Assembly (NCBI GenBank): GCA_965220985.1 | Contig: OZ244854.1 | Coordinates: 3,968,001 to 4,032,000, forward strand | DNA: 64,000 nucleotides | Direction: 5' to 3' | From: JAPPHA01 sp965220985 | GTDB taxonomy: Bacteria > Pseudomonadota > Alphaproteobacteria > Rhodobacterales > Rhodobacteraceae | In this document: in pieces, positions 45,412-53,230 of the stretch | Position numbering within the stretch: the stretch's first letter is position 1 | Layout of the letters: the number at the start of each line of letters is the position of its first letter | The notes under the pieces: model-generated | The model's input: only the letters and a program-made list of their open reading frames with translations | What the model was told of the DNA's origin: nothing | Databases searched by the model: none | Position numbers and translations under genes: made by a program

Positions 45412-46878
45412 ATGCGCCGTGCGGCCGTTTTGGCAATCGACGAGGGAACGACGAATTCGAAGGCCCTGCTGATCTCCGAAACAGGCGAGGTCGTCTCCAG
45501 CGGAAATGCCCCCGTGCCGATCGAGCACCCGCGTCCGGGATGGGTCCAGCAGGATGCAGACGCAATCTGGAAAGCGACTGAGAGCGCCATCGCGACCTGC
45601 ATCGAGAGCGCACCAGGCTGGGAGGTGGTCGCGCTTGGCATTTCGAACCAGCGCGAATCAGTCCTGATGTGGGATCGCAGGACGGGTCGACCCTGTGGCC
45701 CCGTGATCACGTGGCAATGCCGACGAACCGCACAGGCCTGTGACATTCTTAGGCGGGCAGGCAACGATGACGATGTCATTGCCCGAACCGGACTGCCGCT
45801 CGACCCGGTCTTTTCCGCAACCAAGGCGGCTTGGCTGCTGGATCATCACGCACCGTCTCGCGGTGACGTTTGCATCGGAACCGTTGACAGCTGGCTGATC
45901 TGGAAACTGACGGGCGGCCTTCACGCCACCGACCGATCGAATGCTGCACGGACCCAACTCTACAATCTCGGCGAGCAATGCTGGGATCGGTCGCTTTGCG
46001 ATCTGTTCGGCATCGATCCTGGATTGCTGCCCGAGGTTTTCGACTCGTCGGGAATCATCGGGACCACGAAGGACCTTCGTGTCGTTCCCGACGGAATCCC
46101 GGTCGCCGCAGCGATCGGAGATTCGCACGCGGCCCTGTTTGGGCATGGCGCCTTCAACCCGGGAGACGCCAAGGTCACGTTTGGAACAGGATCGTCGATC
46201 ATGACGACCGTTCCTTCCTTTGCAGTGCCGCCCGCCGGTTTGACGACGACCGTTGCATGGTCGATCGACGGCAAGTCGACCTTCGCATTCGAAGGCAACA
46301 TTCTTGTCAGCGCATCGGTCTTGCCATGGACAGCGGAACTGCTCGGTATCGAGGGAGTCGACGAGCTTTTCAACCTGGCCCAATGCGTCGAGGTCACCGA
46401 CGGCGTCAGCCTGGTCCCTGCCCACGTGGGGCTTGGCTCGCCCCACTGGGAACCAGGCGTTCGGGGCTTGATCTGCGGTCTCTCGTTCGGGACTGGCCCC
46501 GCCCAACTCGCGCGGGCCGCCGTCGAGAGCATCGCACTCCAGGTTCTTGACGTCTGCGATGTCATGTCCGAGACCACCGGCAAATTCGAGCGACTGTTTG
46601 TCGACGGTGGACCAAGCCGCAACGGGTTTCTCATGCAGACGGTAGCCAACATCCTGGATTGCCCGGTCCGACCCCATCGGGAGACAGAACTCTCGGCACT
46701 GGGCGCCGGGTATCTTGCGGGGATCGCAACAGGTTTCTGGTCGGATCCGGCCGCGACGGCGGATCTTTCCACTCGCGCACCGATTATTTCGCCCGACATG
46801 GACCCGACAATTCGCGAGTCATTGATCAGCCAATGGCGGACCGCGATCGCCCGAACGGTAATGCACAGACCGTCATGA
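45412..46878 (+). CDS. FGGY family carbohydrate kinase
   Basis: 488 residues. ATP-dependent kinase of the glycerol/xylulose kinase family. N-terminal phosphate-1 motif is AIDEGTTNSKALL, GISNQRES matches the substrate-side motif, and FGTGSSIM and FVDGGPSRNGFLMQ are the second phosphate and adenosine motifs. AGAGGTGAAAG precedes the ATG. It resembles glycerol kinase in several blocks but its position between a split transketolase and a SorC regulator suggests a ketose or polyol substrate. Phosphorylation is expected to trap the sugar before transketolase. Confidence 0.92.
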   Translation: MRRAAVLAIDEGTTNSKALLISETGEVVSSGNAPVPIEHPRPGWVQQDADAIWKATESAIATCIESAPGWEVVALGISNQRESVLMWDRRTGRPCGPVITWQCRRTAQACDILRRAGNDDDVIARTGLPLDPVFSATKAAWLLDHHAPSRGDVCIGTVDSWLIWKLTGGLHATDRSNAARTQLYNLGEQCWDRSLCDLFGIDPGLLPEVFDSSGIIGTTKDLRVVPDGIPVAAAIGDSHAALFGHGAFNPGDAKVTFGTGSSIMTTVPSFAVPPAGLTTTVAWSIDGKSTFAFEGNILVSASVLPWTAELLGIEGVDELFNLAQCVEVTDGVSLVPAHVGLGSPHWEPGVRGLICGLSFGTGPAQLARAAVESIALQVLDVCDVMSETTGKFERLFVDGGPSRNGFLMQTVANILDCPVRPHRETELSALGAGYLAGIATGFWSDPAATADLSTRAPIISPDMDPTIRESLISQWRTAIARTVMHRPS

Positions 46879-46915
46879 CGCTCGGTGTGAATGCTCGATA
46901 TCTCGAGTTCTCGCG

Positions 46916-47896
46916 ATGTCGCGTCTGAACGAGCTTCGCATGATCGCTCGCGTGGCGCAGATGTATCACGTGGATCGAATGCGCCAGACCGAGATTGCCG
47001 CAAGGTTGCGAATCTCGCAGGCTACTGTCTCGCGCATGCTGAGGCGCGCGCTCGACGAAAAGATCGTCCGCACAAGCGTTGTGGCGCCGGCGGGAACCTT
47101 CGGCGAGCTTGAGACAGCTCTTCGCGTGACCTACGGCGTCTCGGAAGCGATCGTTGTCGAATGCTCCGAGGATCGACACGGGGCCGTCATGGCCCGCATC
47201 GGCGAGGCAGCGGCGCACTACCTGGAGGTCACGCTGCAGCCCGGTGAAGTCATTGGCGTTTCGAGCTGGTCAGAAACCATATTGAAGATGGTGGACAACA
47301 TCCACCCAATGAAGAAAGGCAAGGCCCAACACGTCGTCCAGACGCTCGGCGGGATCGGCAATCCCGCCGTCCAGATCCACGCAAACCAGTTGACCACGCG
47401 TCTTGCCCTCTTGACCGGCGCCGAGGCACATCTCTTGAACGCACCCGGTGTCGCGCAATCAAGAGAGGCAAAGCGCGTTCTGGTTGGCGACCCCTATGTT
47501 CGCGAAACCATGAGTCTCTTTGGCAGGATTTCGCTTGCGATCGTGGGGATCGGCGCAGTCGAGCCCTCAAGCATGCTGGCGCGCAGCGGCAACATCTTTT
47601 CGTCTCGAGAATTGGCCGAGATCAAGGATGCCGGTGGTGTCGGGGACCTCAGCCTTCGTTTCTTCGACGCTGACGGTGGCTTGATCAGGACAACGCTCGA
47701 CGAGCGTGTCATCGGGATGACTCTAGAAGATCTGGCAGGCGTTGACAGGGTCATCGCGCTGGCAGGCGGCAAGTCCAAGACCGAAGCAATCCGCGGAGCG
47801 CTAAGGACAGGCGTCATCGATCTTCTCATCACCGACAAGTTCACCGCTGATCGACTGACTGGGGTCTCCTCCGCTGCGTCGGATCGGGTTCCGTGA
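46916..47896 (+). CDS. SorC family transcriptional regulator
   Basis: 326-residue sugar-responsive regulator. The N-terminal helix-turn-helix is in MRQTEIAARLRISQATVSRMLRRA (residues about 22-45). The rest is the SorC effector domain, related to phosphosugar isomerases, with GVSSWSETI, QTLGGIGN and VGIGAVEPSSML. Members respond to sugars or phosphosugars. It probably controls the divergent promoters at 43288-43630 through the A/T-rich dyad. The effector is likely an intermediate of the local pathway. Confidence 0.9.
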   Translation: MSRLNELRMIARVAQMYHVDRMRQTEIAARLRISQATVSRMLRRALDEKIVRTSVVAPAGTFGELETALRVTYGVSEAIVVECSEDRHGAVMARIGEAAAHYLEVTLQPGEVIGVSSWSETILKMVDNIHPMKKGKAQHVVQTLGGIGNPAVQIHANQLTTRLALLTGAEAHLLNAPGVAQSREAKRVLVGDPYVRETMSLFGRISLAIVGIGAVEPSSMLARSGNIFSSRELAEIKDAGGVGDLSLRFFDADGGLIRTTLDERVIGMTLEDLAGVDRVIALAGGKSKTEAIRGALRTGVIDLLITDKFTADRLTGVSSAASDRVP

Positions 47897-47991
47897 GTTG
47901 TCGGAATCCCGCACTCCCTGAAGTGCGCCGCGGCAAGGCGACGCATGCCACCCTTCTCGATCGCGATTGAAGATCAGAAAGTCGATTCATC

Positions 47992-49503
47992 ATGAAGCGT
48001 CCCAATTTCCTCGTCTTTTGCACCGATCAGCAACGCGCGGACAGCCTCGGCTGCTACGGAAACCGCCATGCGCGAACCCCCAACATCGATGCGTTGGCCG
48101 CAAGGGGACTGCGGTTCGACAATCACTTGACCCCCAACCAGATCTGTTCACCAAGCCGGGGCACGATGATGACTGGCCGGTATCCCCGTCACCACGGCAT
48201 GACGACGAACGGGCGCACCATTCACCCTGGCATTCCGACACTGCCAGGACTTTTGTCACAGGCCGGCTACAACACGCATGCGGTCGGCAAGCTGCATCTG
48301 CAGCCGATCATGGCCGATGCGGAGCTCGATTTTCCGGAATCGGTCCCGTTTTGGCAGTCTGGACGCGGAGCCGGGTGGAACGGGCCGTACTTCGGCTACG
48401 AGACCGTCGAATTCATGATCGGCGAATCGCTGCTCGCGACAGAGGGCGGGCACCATGGCGCCTGGATTCACGAGCAGCATCCAGAGGTTGTCGACAGGTA
48501 CCAGCCGAACGAGGCGCTGGACGGGCCGTCGGAGGACCTTGAGGAAGCCTGGACATCCGGCGTGCCCGACGAGCTGCACTACAACAGCTGGATCGCTGAC
48601 AGGGCCATCGCGTTTCTGGATCGTGCCTCCTCGCCATTCATGCTTTTTGTATCGAGCCCAGACCCGCATCATCCGTTCAGCCCGCCCCGTCCGTGGGCCG
48701 ACCTGTGCGACCCCGCCGACATGCCCGCACCGCAGGTTGTCCCGGGCGAACTGGATCGAATGCCATCCTACATTCGCGCCGAACTCGGTCCAGACTGGAT
48801 CGACAATGACGCACCTGCTGTGGAACAGGGCGGCATGACAGTGACGGATTCGATTTCGCCCGAGAGCCTTGCGCGGGCAATCGCGCTGACACGAGGGATG
48901 GAAGCGCAGATCGACCACCACTATGGCCGTGTCCTGCAAAAACTCGACGAGAAGGGACTCACTGACGAGACGATTGTCATCTTCACCACCGACCATGGCG
49001 AATTTCTGGGAAACCATGGCCTGCTGCACAAGGGTCCACCGCCCTACATCGACCTGCGGCAGGTCAGTCTCGTGATGGCGGGGCCAGGGGTTCCGCAGGG
49101 GCAAGCATCGGCGGCACCCACGTCGCATGTCGATCTCATGCCGACCATTCTGCAGCTCGCGGGCGTGGACGACACCGATGTCGAACTCGACGGGCGCAGC
49201 CTGGTCCCGGTGTTGCAGGGCGGTGAATTGAACCGCCGAGAACGATTCCTGGAGTTCCATCCTCGAGTCGACCGCCGCACCTACAATCACTCGCTCGTCA
49301 CTGACCGATGGCGTCTGACGCTCTATCCCGAAGGCGACCCGGAATGGGGAGAGCTGTTTGATCTCTCGGCTGATCCCGGCGAACATCACAACCTGTTCAA
49401 TGATCCCGAGCATGCTCCGATCCGCGCAGAATTGACCGAGCGACTTCGCACGCGCTTTCCTGCCAATCCTGATGCGGGAACCGAACTGATCGCAAAATGG
49501 TAG
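47992..49503 (+). CDS. Sulfatase family hydrolase
   Basis: 503 residues of the alkaline phosphatase superfamily. The sulfatase signature CSPSRGTMMTGRYP places the formylglycine-forming Cys at C52, with the required Pro and Arg at +2 and +4. The N-terminal metal site is in FCTDQQRADSLGCYG, and a second set of ligands is in IFTTDHGEFLGNHG. No signal peptide is visible, so it should be cytoplasmic and act on an imported sulfate ester, or on a phosphonate/phosphate monoester as some homologues do. A maturase for Cys-type sulfatase is not in this window. It follows the SorC gene and may belong to the same sugar island. Confidence 0.88.
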   Translation: MKRPNFLVFCTDQQRADSLGCYGNRHARTPNIDALAARGLRFDNHLTPNQICSPSRGTMMTGRYPRHHGMTTNGRTIHPGIPTLPGLLSQAGYNTHAVGKLHLQPIMADAELDFPESVPFWQSGRGAGWNGPYFGYETVEFMIGESLLATEGGHHGAWIHEQHPEVVDRYQPNEALDGPSEDLEEAWTSGVPDELHYNSWIADRAIAFLDRASSPFMLFVSSPDPHHPFSPPRPWADLCDPADMPAPQVVPGELDRMPSYIRAELGPDWIDNDAPAVEQGGMTVTDSISPESLARAIALTRGMEAQIDHHYGRVLQKLDEKGLTDETIVIFTTDHGEFLGNHGLLHKGPPPYIDLRQVSLVMAGPGVPQGQASAAPTSHVDLMPTILQLAGVDDTDVELDGRSLVPVLQGGELNRRERFLEFHPRVDRRTYNHSLVTDRWRLTLYPEGDPEWGELFDLSADPGEHHNLFNDPEHAPIRAELTERLRTRFPANPDAGTELIAKW

Positions 49504-49955
49504 TCGATCCGAAGGTGATCCCTTCGCGCACGCCGGTTCAGGATTCCGGCTGGACGCAAAACGTCTGACTGGACGACCGAGGCTTTTCGAGGCGGGTCGC
49601 GATGGAACGTCAATGACCCCTCGCAGCCGCATTTGTTGCACTCATGGCACCAGACGCGCGGGTGGCCGCCAGCTACGAGGCCAAAGGCCTCTGTGTGCAA
49701 TACTGGCGGTGGCCCTGCCCCAAAGACCCGGAAACACGGTCGGATTCGTTCGCGGCTCTGCCACGACAAACGGGCGCATTGTGATCGATTGCACGCATGA
49801 GGCATCATTTCGGAGATTCTGCTGCAAACCGTCATGTTGACCGAGTCTGCGAAGTCTGAGCATGTCGCTCGACGACGGTGCGTCTGGACTCTCGCTTGGT
49901 GCAGCTTGGGACAATTCCGCTTGCGTCGGACGCTTTGCACGCCGATTACGGGCGG
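49504..49955. other. Intergenic region with a structured element, no gene called
   Basis: 452 bases. No convincing coding sequence. It contains nested inverted repeats at 49660-49715: GAGGCC-AAA-GGCCTC (49677-49691) inside CCGCCAG (49666-49672) paired with CTGGCGG (49703-49709), plus weaker outer GGG/CCC pairing. Could be an RNA structure or the terminator of the sulfatase transcript, though no T-run follows. Confidence 0.35.
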
Positions 49956-50810
49956 ATGAAGTTGTGGGCGATTGCCGACCTCCATCTGTCGCACCCCGGC
50001 AACAGCGAGGTTCTGGACACCTTACCCAGTCATCCCGATGACTGGCTTGTCGTGGCGGGTGATGTCACGAACGGACATCGTCACCTCGATCAAGCCTTCA
50101 AAGCGCTGTGCCAACGATTCCACACCGTTGTCTGGGTGCCGGGAAACCATGACCTGTGGAGTCGGCCCAACGAAGCTGGCGAACCCCGAGGAATGGAACT
50201 GTTCCATCGCCTTGTCGACATCGCGCAGCGGCACGGTGTGGTGACGCCAGAGGATCCGTATCCGATCTTCCCGCATCCGACCGGTGACATTCTCATTGCG
50301 CCGCTGTTCCTGCATTTCGACTACAGTTTCCGTCCCGACCACGTTCATGTCGATGACGTCTTGAGATGGGCACGGGAGACAAACATCAACCCGGTCGATG
50401 AACGCATGCTCCATTGCGATCCGTTTCCCGACCACCCGTCTTGGTGTTCCTGGCTTTGCGCCGTCGCCGAGAAGCGTCTGTCGGCCTGTCCGCCCGACAT
50501 TCCCAAGATTCTCGTCAATCACTATCCGCTGGAACAGTCGCTCGCGGTTCTGCCGCGTGTGCCTCGGTTCACGCCCTGGTGCGGAACCCGACTCTCTCGG
50601 GGCTGGCATGTCAGATTCAATGCCTGCGCGGTGATCTACGGCCATCTGCACATCCGAAGAACTGTCTGGCTGGACGGCGTTCCGTTTCAGGAAGTGTCGC
50701 TCGGTTATCCGGGACAATGGGATCCCGCCCACGGCGTCCCCCACTACCTGCAGGAAGTCCAGATTTCGGCAGACGCTCCCGTGGAAGCAGGCCAAGGCGC
50801 AGTCCGATGA
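49956..50810 (+). CDS. Metallophosphoesterase, PptH-like
   Basis: 284 residues from the ATG at 49956; a frame extends back to 49878. Calcineurin-like metal site: DLHLSH, AGDVTNG, PGNHDLW, VNHYP and YGHLHIRR. Further blocks (DDWLVVAGDV, TPEDPYP, FDYSF, WCGTRLSRGWH, EVSLGYP) recall mycobacterial PptH, the phosphopantetheinyl hydrolase that removes the cofactor from carrier proteins. The stop overlaps the ATG of a phosphopantetheinyl transferase gene (ATGA at 50807-50810), the same partnership seen in mycobacteria. Hydrolase function is inferred from motifs and context; no direct test. Confidence 0.8.
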   Translation: MKLWAIADLHLSHPGNSEVLDTLPSHPDDWLVVAGDVTNGHRHLDQAFKALCQRFHTVVWVPGNHDLWSRPNEAGEPRGMELFHRLVDIAQRHGVVTPEDPYPIFPHPTGDILIAPLFLHFDYSFRPDHVHVDDVLRWARETNINPVDERMLHCDPFPDHPSWCSWLCAVAEKRLSACPPDIPKILVNHYPLEQSLAVLPRVPRFTPWCGTRLSRGWHVRFNACAVIYGHLHIRRTVWLDGVPFQEVSLGYPGQWDPAHGVPHYLQEVQISADAPVEAGQGAVR

Positions 50811-51568
50811 CCGGACCCGACCTCGATGCTCCCCGCTGGTGGCGGCCCTACGGAACAACAGGCGATATTGAAGTCCTTTATGTCGATCTGTCTGTTGACG
50901 AAACGCTCGACCGGGAGGCCGATGCGTGGCTCGATCAAGCCGAGAAAAACCGATGGGAACGTTTCCGTGTCGAGCGGGCACGGCGGGAATTTGCCCGGTG
51001 CAGGGCAGCGTTGCGGGCCTGCCTGTGCGAACGTCTCGAATGCCGAAACGATCAGCTGGATTTCGGGGCGTCAAGGCACGGCAAGCCCTATGCGCGGGTT
51101 GATGGCAAGGGACGTGACGCTGCGTTCAACGTCAGTCATAGCCACGGGCACGGATTGATCGCATTCGCTCCGGACGGAATGCGCATCGGTGTCGACTTGG
51201 AGACGCCACGGATACGCAAACGGCTTCAACTGGTCAGCGAGTCGGTCTTTACCGGCGGCGAACTCGATGCACTTGCGGCCGCGAGCGGCGGCGACTGGCA
51301 CGCGCTGTTCTTTCGCATCTGGTCGATCAAGGAAGCGCTGATCAAGGCCCTGGGAACCGGTTTCACGCTCAATCCGCAACGTTTCGAGATACCCGCGAAC
51401 CTCCTGCACGGCGCATCGTCAGCGCACTTCCGTTTTCCGCACCTTCCTGATGATCGCTGGCTGGTGACCGATCTCGGTGAACCCCGCTTTGCCGCCGCGC
51501 TCGCTGTGGCAATTGACGACGGCGAAGACAGAGGCTCCAGATCTGAGTTTCAAAGGCAGGACGGCTGA
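50807..51568 (+). CDS. 4'-phosphopantetheinyl transferase (Sfp type)
   Basis: 253-residue enzyme that transfers phosphopantetheine from CoA to a carrier-protein Ser. The magnesium-binding motif is GVDLE and the second motif is WSIKEALIKALGTGF, both typical of the Sfp superfamily. The start overlaps the preceding metallophosphoesterase stop; a longer upstream frame exists but is inside the phosphoesterase gene. No NRPS or PKS genes are in this window, so it may modify fatty acid ACP or carrier proteins encoded elsewhere. Coupled expression with a PptH-like hydrolase suggests balance between cofactor attachment and removal. Confidence 0.92.
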   Translation: MTGPDLDAPRWWRPYGTTGDIEVLYVDLSVDETLDREADAWLDQAEKNRWERFRVERARREFARCRAALRACLCERLECRNDQLDFGASRHGKPYARVDGKGRDAAFNVSHSHGHGLIAFAPDGMRIGVDLETPRIRKRLQLVSESVFTGGELDALAAASGGDWHALFFRIWSIKEALIKALGTGFTLNPQRFEIPANLLHGASSAHFRFPHLPDDRWLVTDLGEPRFAAALAVAIDDGEDRGSRSEFQRQDG

Positions 51569-51659
51569 CCGGGTCATTTGGCAAGTTGCGTATCGCCGAC
51601 CCGCAGCATGGCAGATGACGATTCCTCGGAACCAGCCTGTCGAGGCTTTCTGCTCGACG

Positions 51660-52160
51660 TCACGCTCGAAGTGATGGATCACCGATCATCGTCTTGAGGA
51701 TGTCGGCCATGACCTTGGCCTCGGCCGAACGAGTCGCGCCTCCAACGCCAACCCGTTTTCCCAACCGCCAGTAAAGACCTGGAGTCCAACGAAAGCTCTC
51801 AGACTTCCGCAGCCTGATCAGGAATCCGTTGGTCGGCTTGAATGCGAACAGACCGCGGTCGACCGAGCCGATGTTGCCAATCGTGCAAACCAGATCGCCG
51901 GCGTTGTCGAACAAACCCTCCTCGGTCAGAATGACGACGTTTTTCGGATTTGCGTACCGCTGCCATGCCTGCCAAAGGCAACCTGTTCCAAGCACGACCG
52001 CAAAAGCCCGCACGCCCATCCCGCGCTCGGGGGACGACAACCCGTGGTAGACGAGAATGGCGCCGAGCAAGGTGAGCGAAACGACCGCAAGCAACCGTCG
52101 CGCCTCGGAAATCCGCAATTCGGCAAGCACCGGGTTTGCTTTTCGCCTCTTTCTCTTCAC
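51660..52160 (-). CDS. Small membrane protein of unknown function
   Basis: 166 residues. A basic N-terminus (MKRKRRKANP) is followed by two hydrophobic segments (LLAVVSLTLLGAILVYHGL and AFAVVLGTGCLWQAW) and a soluble C-terminal part containing VVILTEEGLFD and GLFAFKPTNGFLIRL. It looks like a PH-like or YcxB-type small membrane protein, but I do not recognise a family with confidence. It converges on the PPTase gene and precedes a dehydrogenase gene on the same strand 31 bases away. Confidence 0.72.
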   Translation of the reverse strand: MKRKRRKANPVLAELRISEARRLLAVVSLTLLGAILVYHGLSSPERGMGVRAFAVVLGTGCLWQAWQRYANPKNVVILTEEGLFDNAGDLVCTIGNIGSVDRGLFAFKPTNGFLIRLRKSESFRWTPGLYWRLGKRVGVGGATRSAEAKVMADILKTMIGDPSLRA

Positions 52161-52191
52161 TGCGCCCTCCGTTCGATTCTCAAGTCTGACC

Positions 52192-53163
52192 CTACTGCTG
52201 GCGAGAACGCGGGATCACTTCGCGGCCAGGTTCCTCCGGTTCGTCGTCGACCATCTCCGGCGGGAATCCTGGCGCATGAATCTTCAGTCCGGTCGCATCT
52301 TCGAGGCGTCTGATGATGTTGGGCGAAAGTTCTCGCGGCCCGTAGGCCTCGATTCCCTTGCGGAAGATCTCGATCATGACCGGATTGATCTCCAAGGGAA
52401 CGCCCGCGCGGTCCGCTATCGCCTGGAACAGTCCAATGTCCTTTTGAACGAGATCCATCGTGAACGAAATGTCCCGGGAACCGTTCAGAATGACCTGGGA
52501 TTCGGTTTCGTGAACAAAGGATGTTCCCGACGAAATCCGGATGGCATCGTAGGTCACCGCGAGATCCATCCCGGTGGCCTTCGCAACCGTCAGCGCTTCG
52601 CAGCAGGTGACGAGGTTCGCCGTGGCAAGGTAGTTTGTCAGGACCTTCAGGATGGAGGCGGAACCCAGTTCACCCGTGTGGAGAATGCGCCGCCCCATCG
52701 AGGTCAGCAACGGCAGCACACGTTCGAAGGTCGAGCGTTCGCAACCAGCGAAAATGGAGATGTTTCCCGTGGCCGCGCGGTGGCATCCACCCGAGACCGG
52801 ACAGTCGACCGCCTCACCGCCACGGCTGATGAACATCTCTCCAAGCCGCCTGACCTCGCTTTCATCCGTGGTGGACATCTCCATCCAGATCTTGCCGGGC
52901 GCCGCCGCCGCAAGCAAACCGTCGTCCGCTTCCATCACCTTGGCAGATGCCTCCGGTGACGGCAGGCACGTGATCACCGCGTCGCAGTCGTGCATGATCT
53001 GAACGGGCGGGCCTCCCGGTGAAGCCCCAGCAGCAACCAGTTCCTGCTGCCGTTCCTGCGACAGGTCCCTGACCGTCACGTCCCATCCGTTTCGAACAAG
53101 ACTTCCTGACAGCTTCCCGCCGACGTTCCCCAGTCCGATGAATCCGATTTTCATGGTTGTCAT
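52192..53163 (-). CDS. NAD(P)-dependent 3-hydroxyisobutyrate/6-phosphogluconate-type dehydrogenase
   Basis: 323 residues of the beta-hydroxyacid dehydrogenase family. Rossmann motif IGFIGLGNVGGKL is at the N-terminus. The substrate-binding signature DCPVSGG is present, and the catalytic Lys lies in ASILKVLTNYL. The C-terminal acidic tail after APGFPPEMVDDEPEE is unusual for the family and probably disordered. Substrates include hydroxyisobutyrate, tartronate semialdehyde and sugar acids; none can be chosen. Downstream of lepA on the same strand, 67 bases away. Confidence 0.88.
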   Translation of the reverse strand: MTTMKIGFIGLGNVGGKLSGSLVRNGWDVTVRDLSQERQQELVAAGASPGGPPVQIMHDCDAVITCLPSPEASAKVMEADDGLLAAAAPGKIWMEMSTTDESEVRRLGEMFISRGGEAVDCPVSGGCHRAATGNISIFAGCERSTFERVLPLLTSMGRRILHTGELGSASILKVLTNYLATANLVTCCEALTVAKATGMDLAVTYDAIRISSGTSFVHETESQVILNGSRDISFTMDLVQKDIGLFQAIADRAGVPLEINPVMIEIFRKGIEAYGPRELSPNIIRRLEDATGLKIHAPGFPPEMVDDEPEEPGREVIPRSRQQ

Positions 53164-53230
53164 GTCCTGTTGAGACGTTGCGTTCGCCCGATGCGATCGC
53201 GACTTGCAGTGCAGGGAGCCGGTGCCCGCA

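Noticed and set aside
48256..49641. 461-codon open frame antisense to the sulfatase
   Set aside because: Shadow of the sulfatase frame, no recognisable domain.
50414..50806. N-terminal extension of the phosphopantetheinyl transferase
   Set aside because: It lies inside the metallophosphoesterase gene in another frame; the ATG at 50807 overlaps that gene's stop and begins the homologous region.
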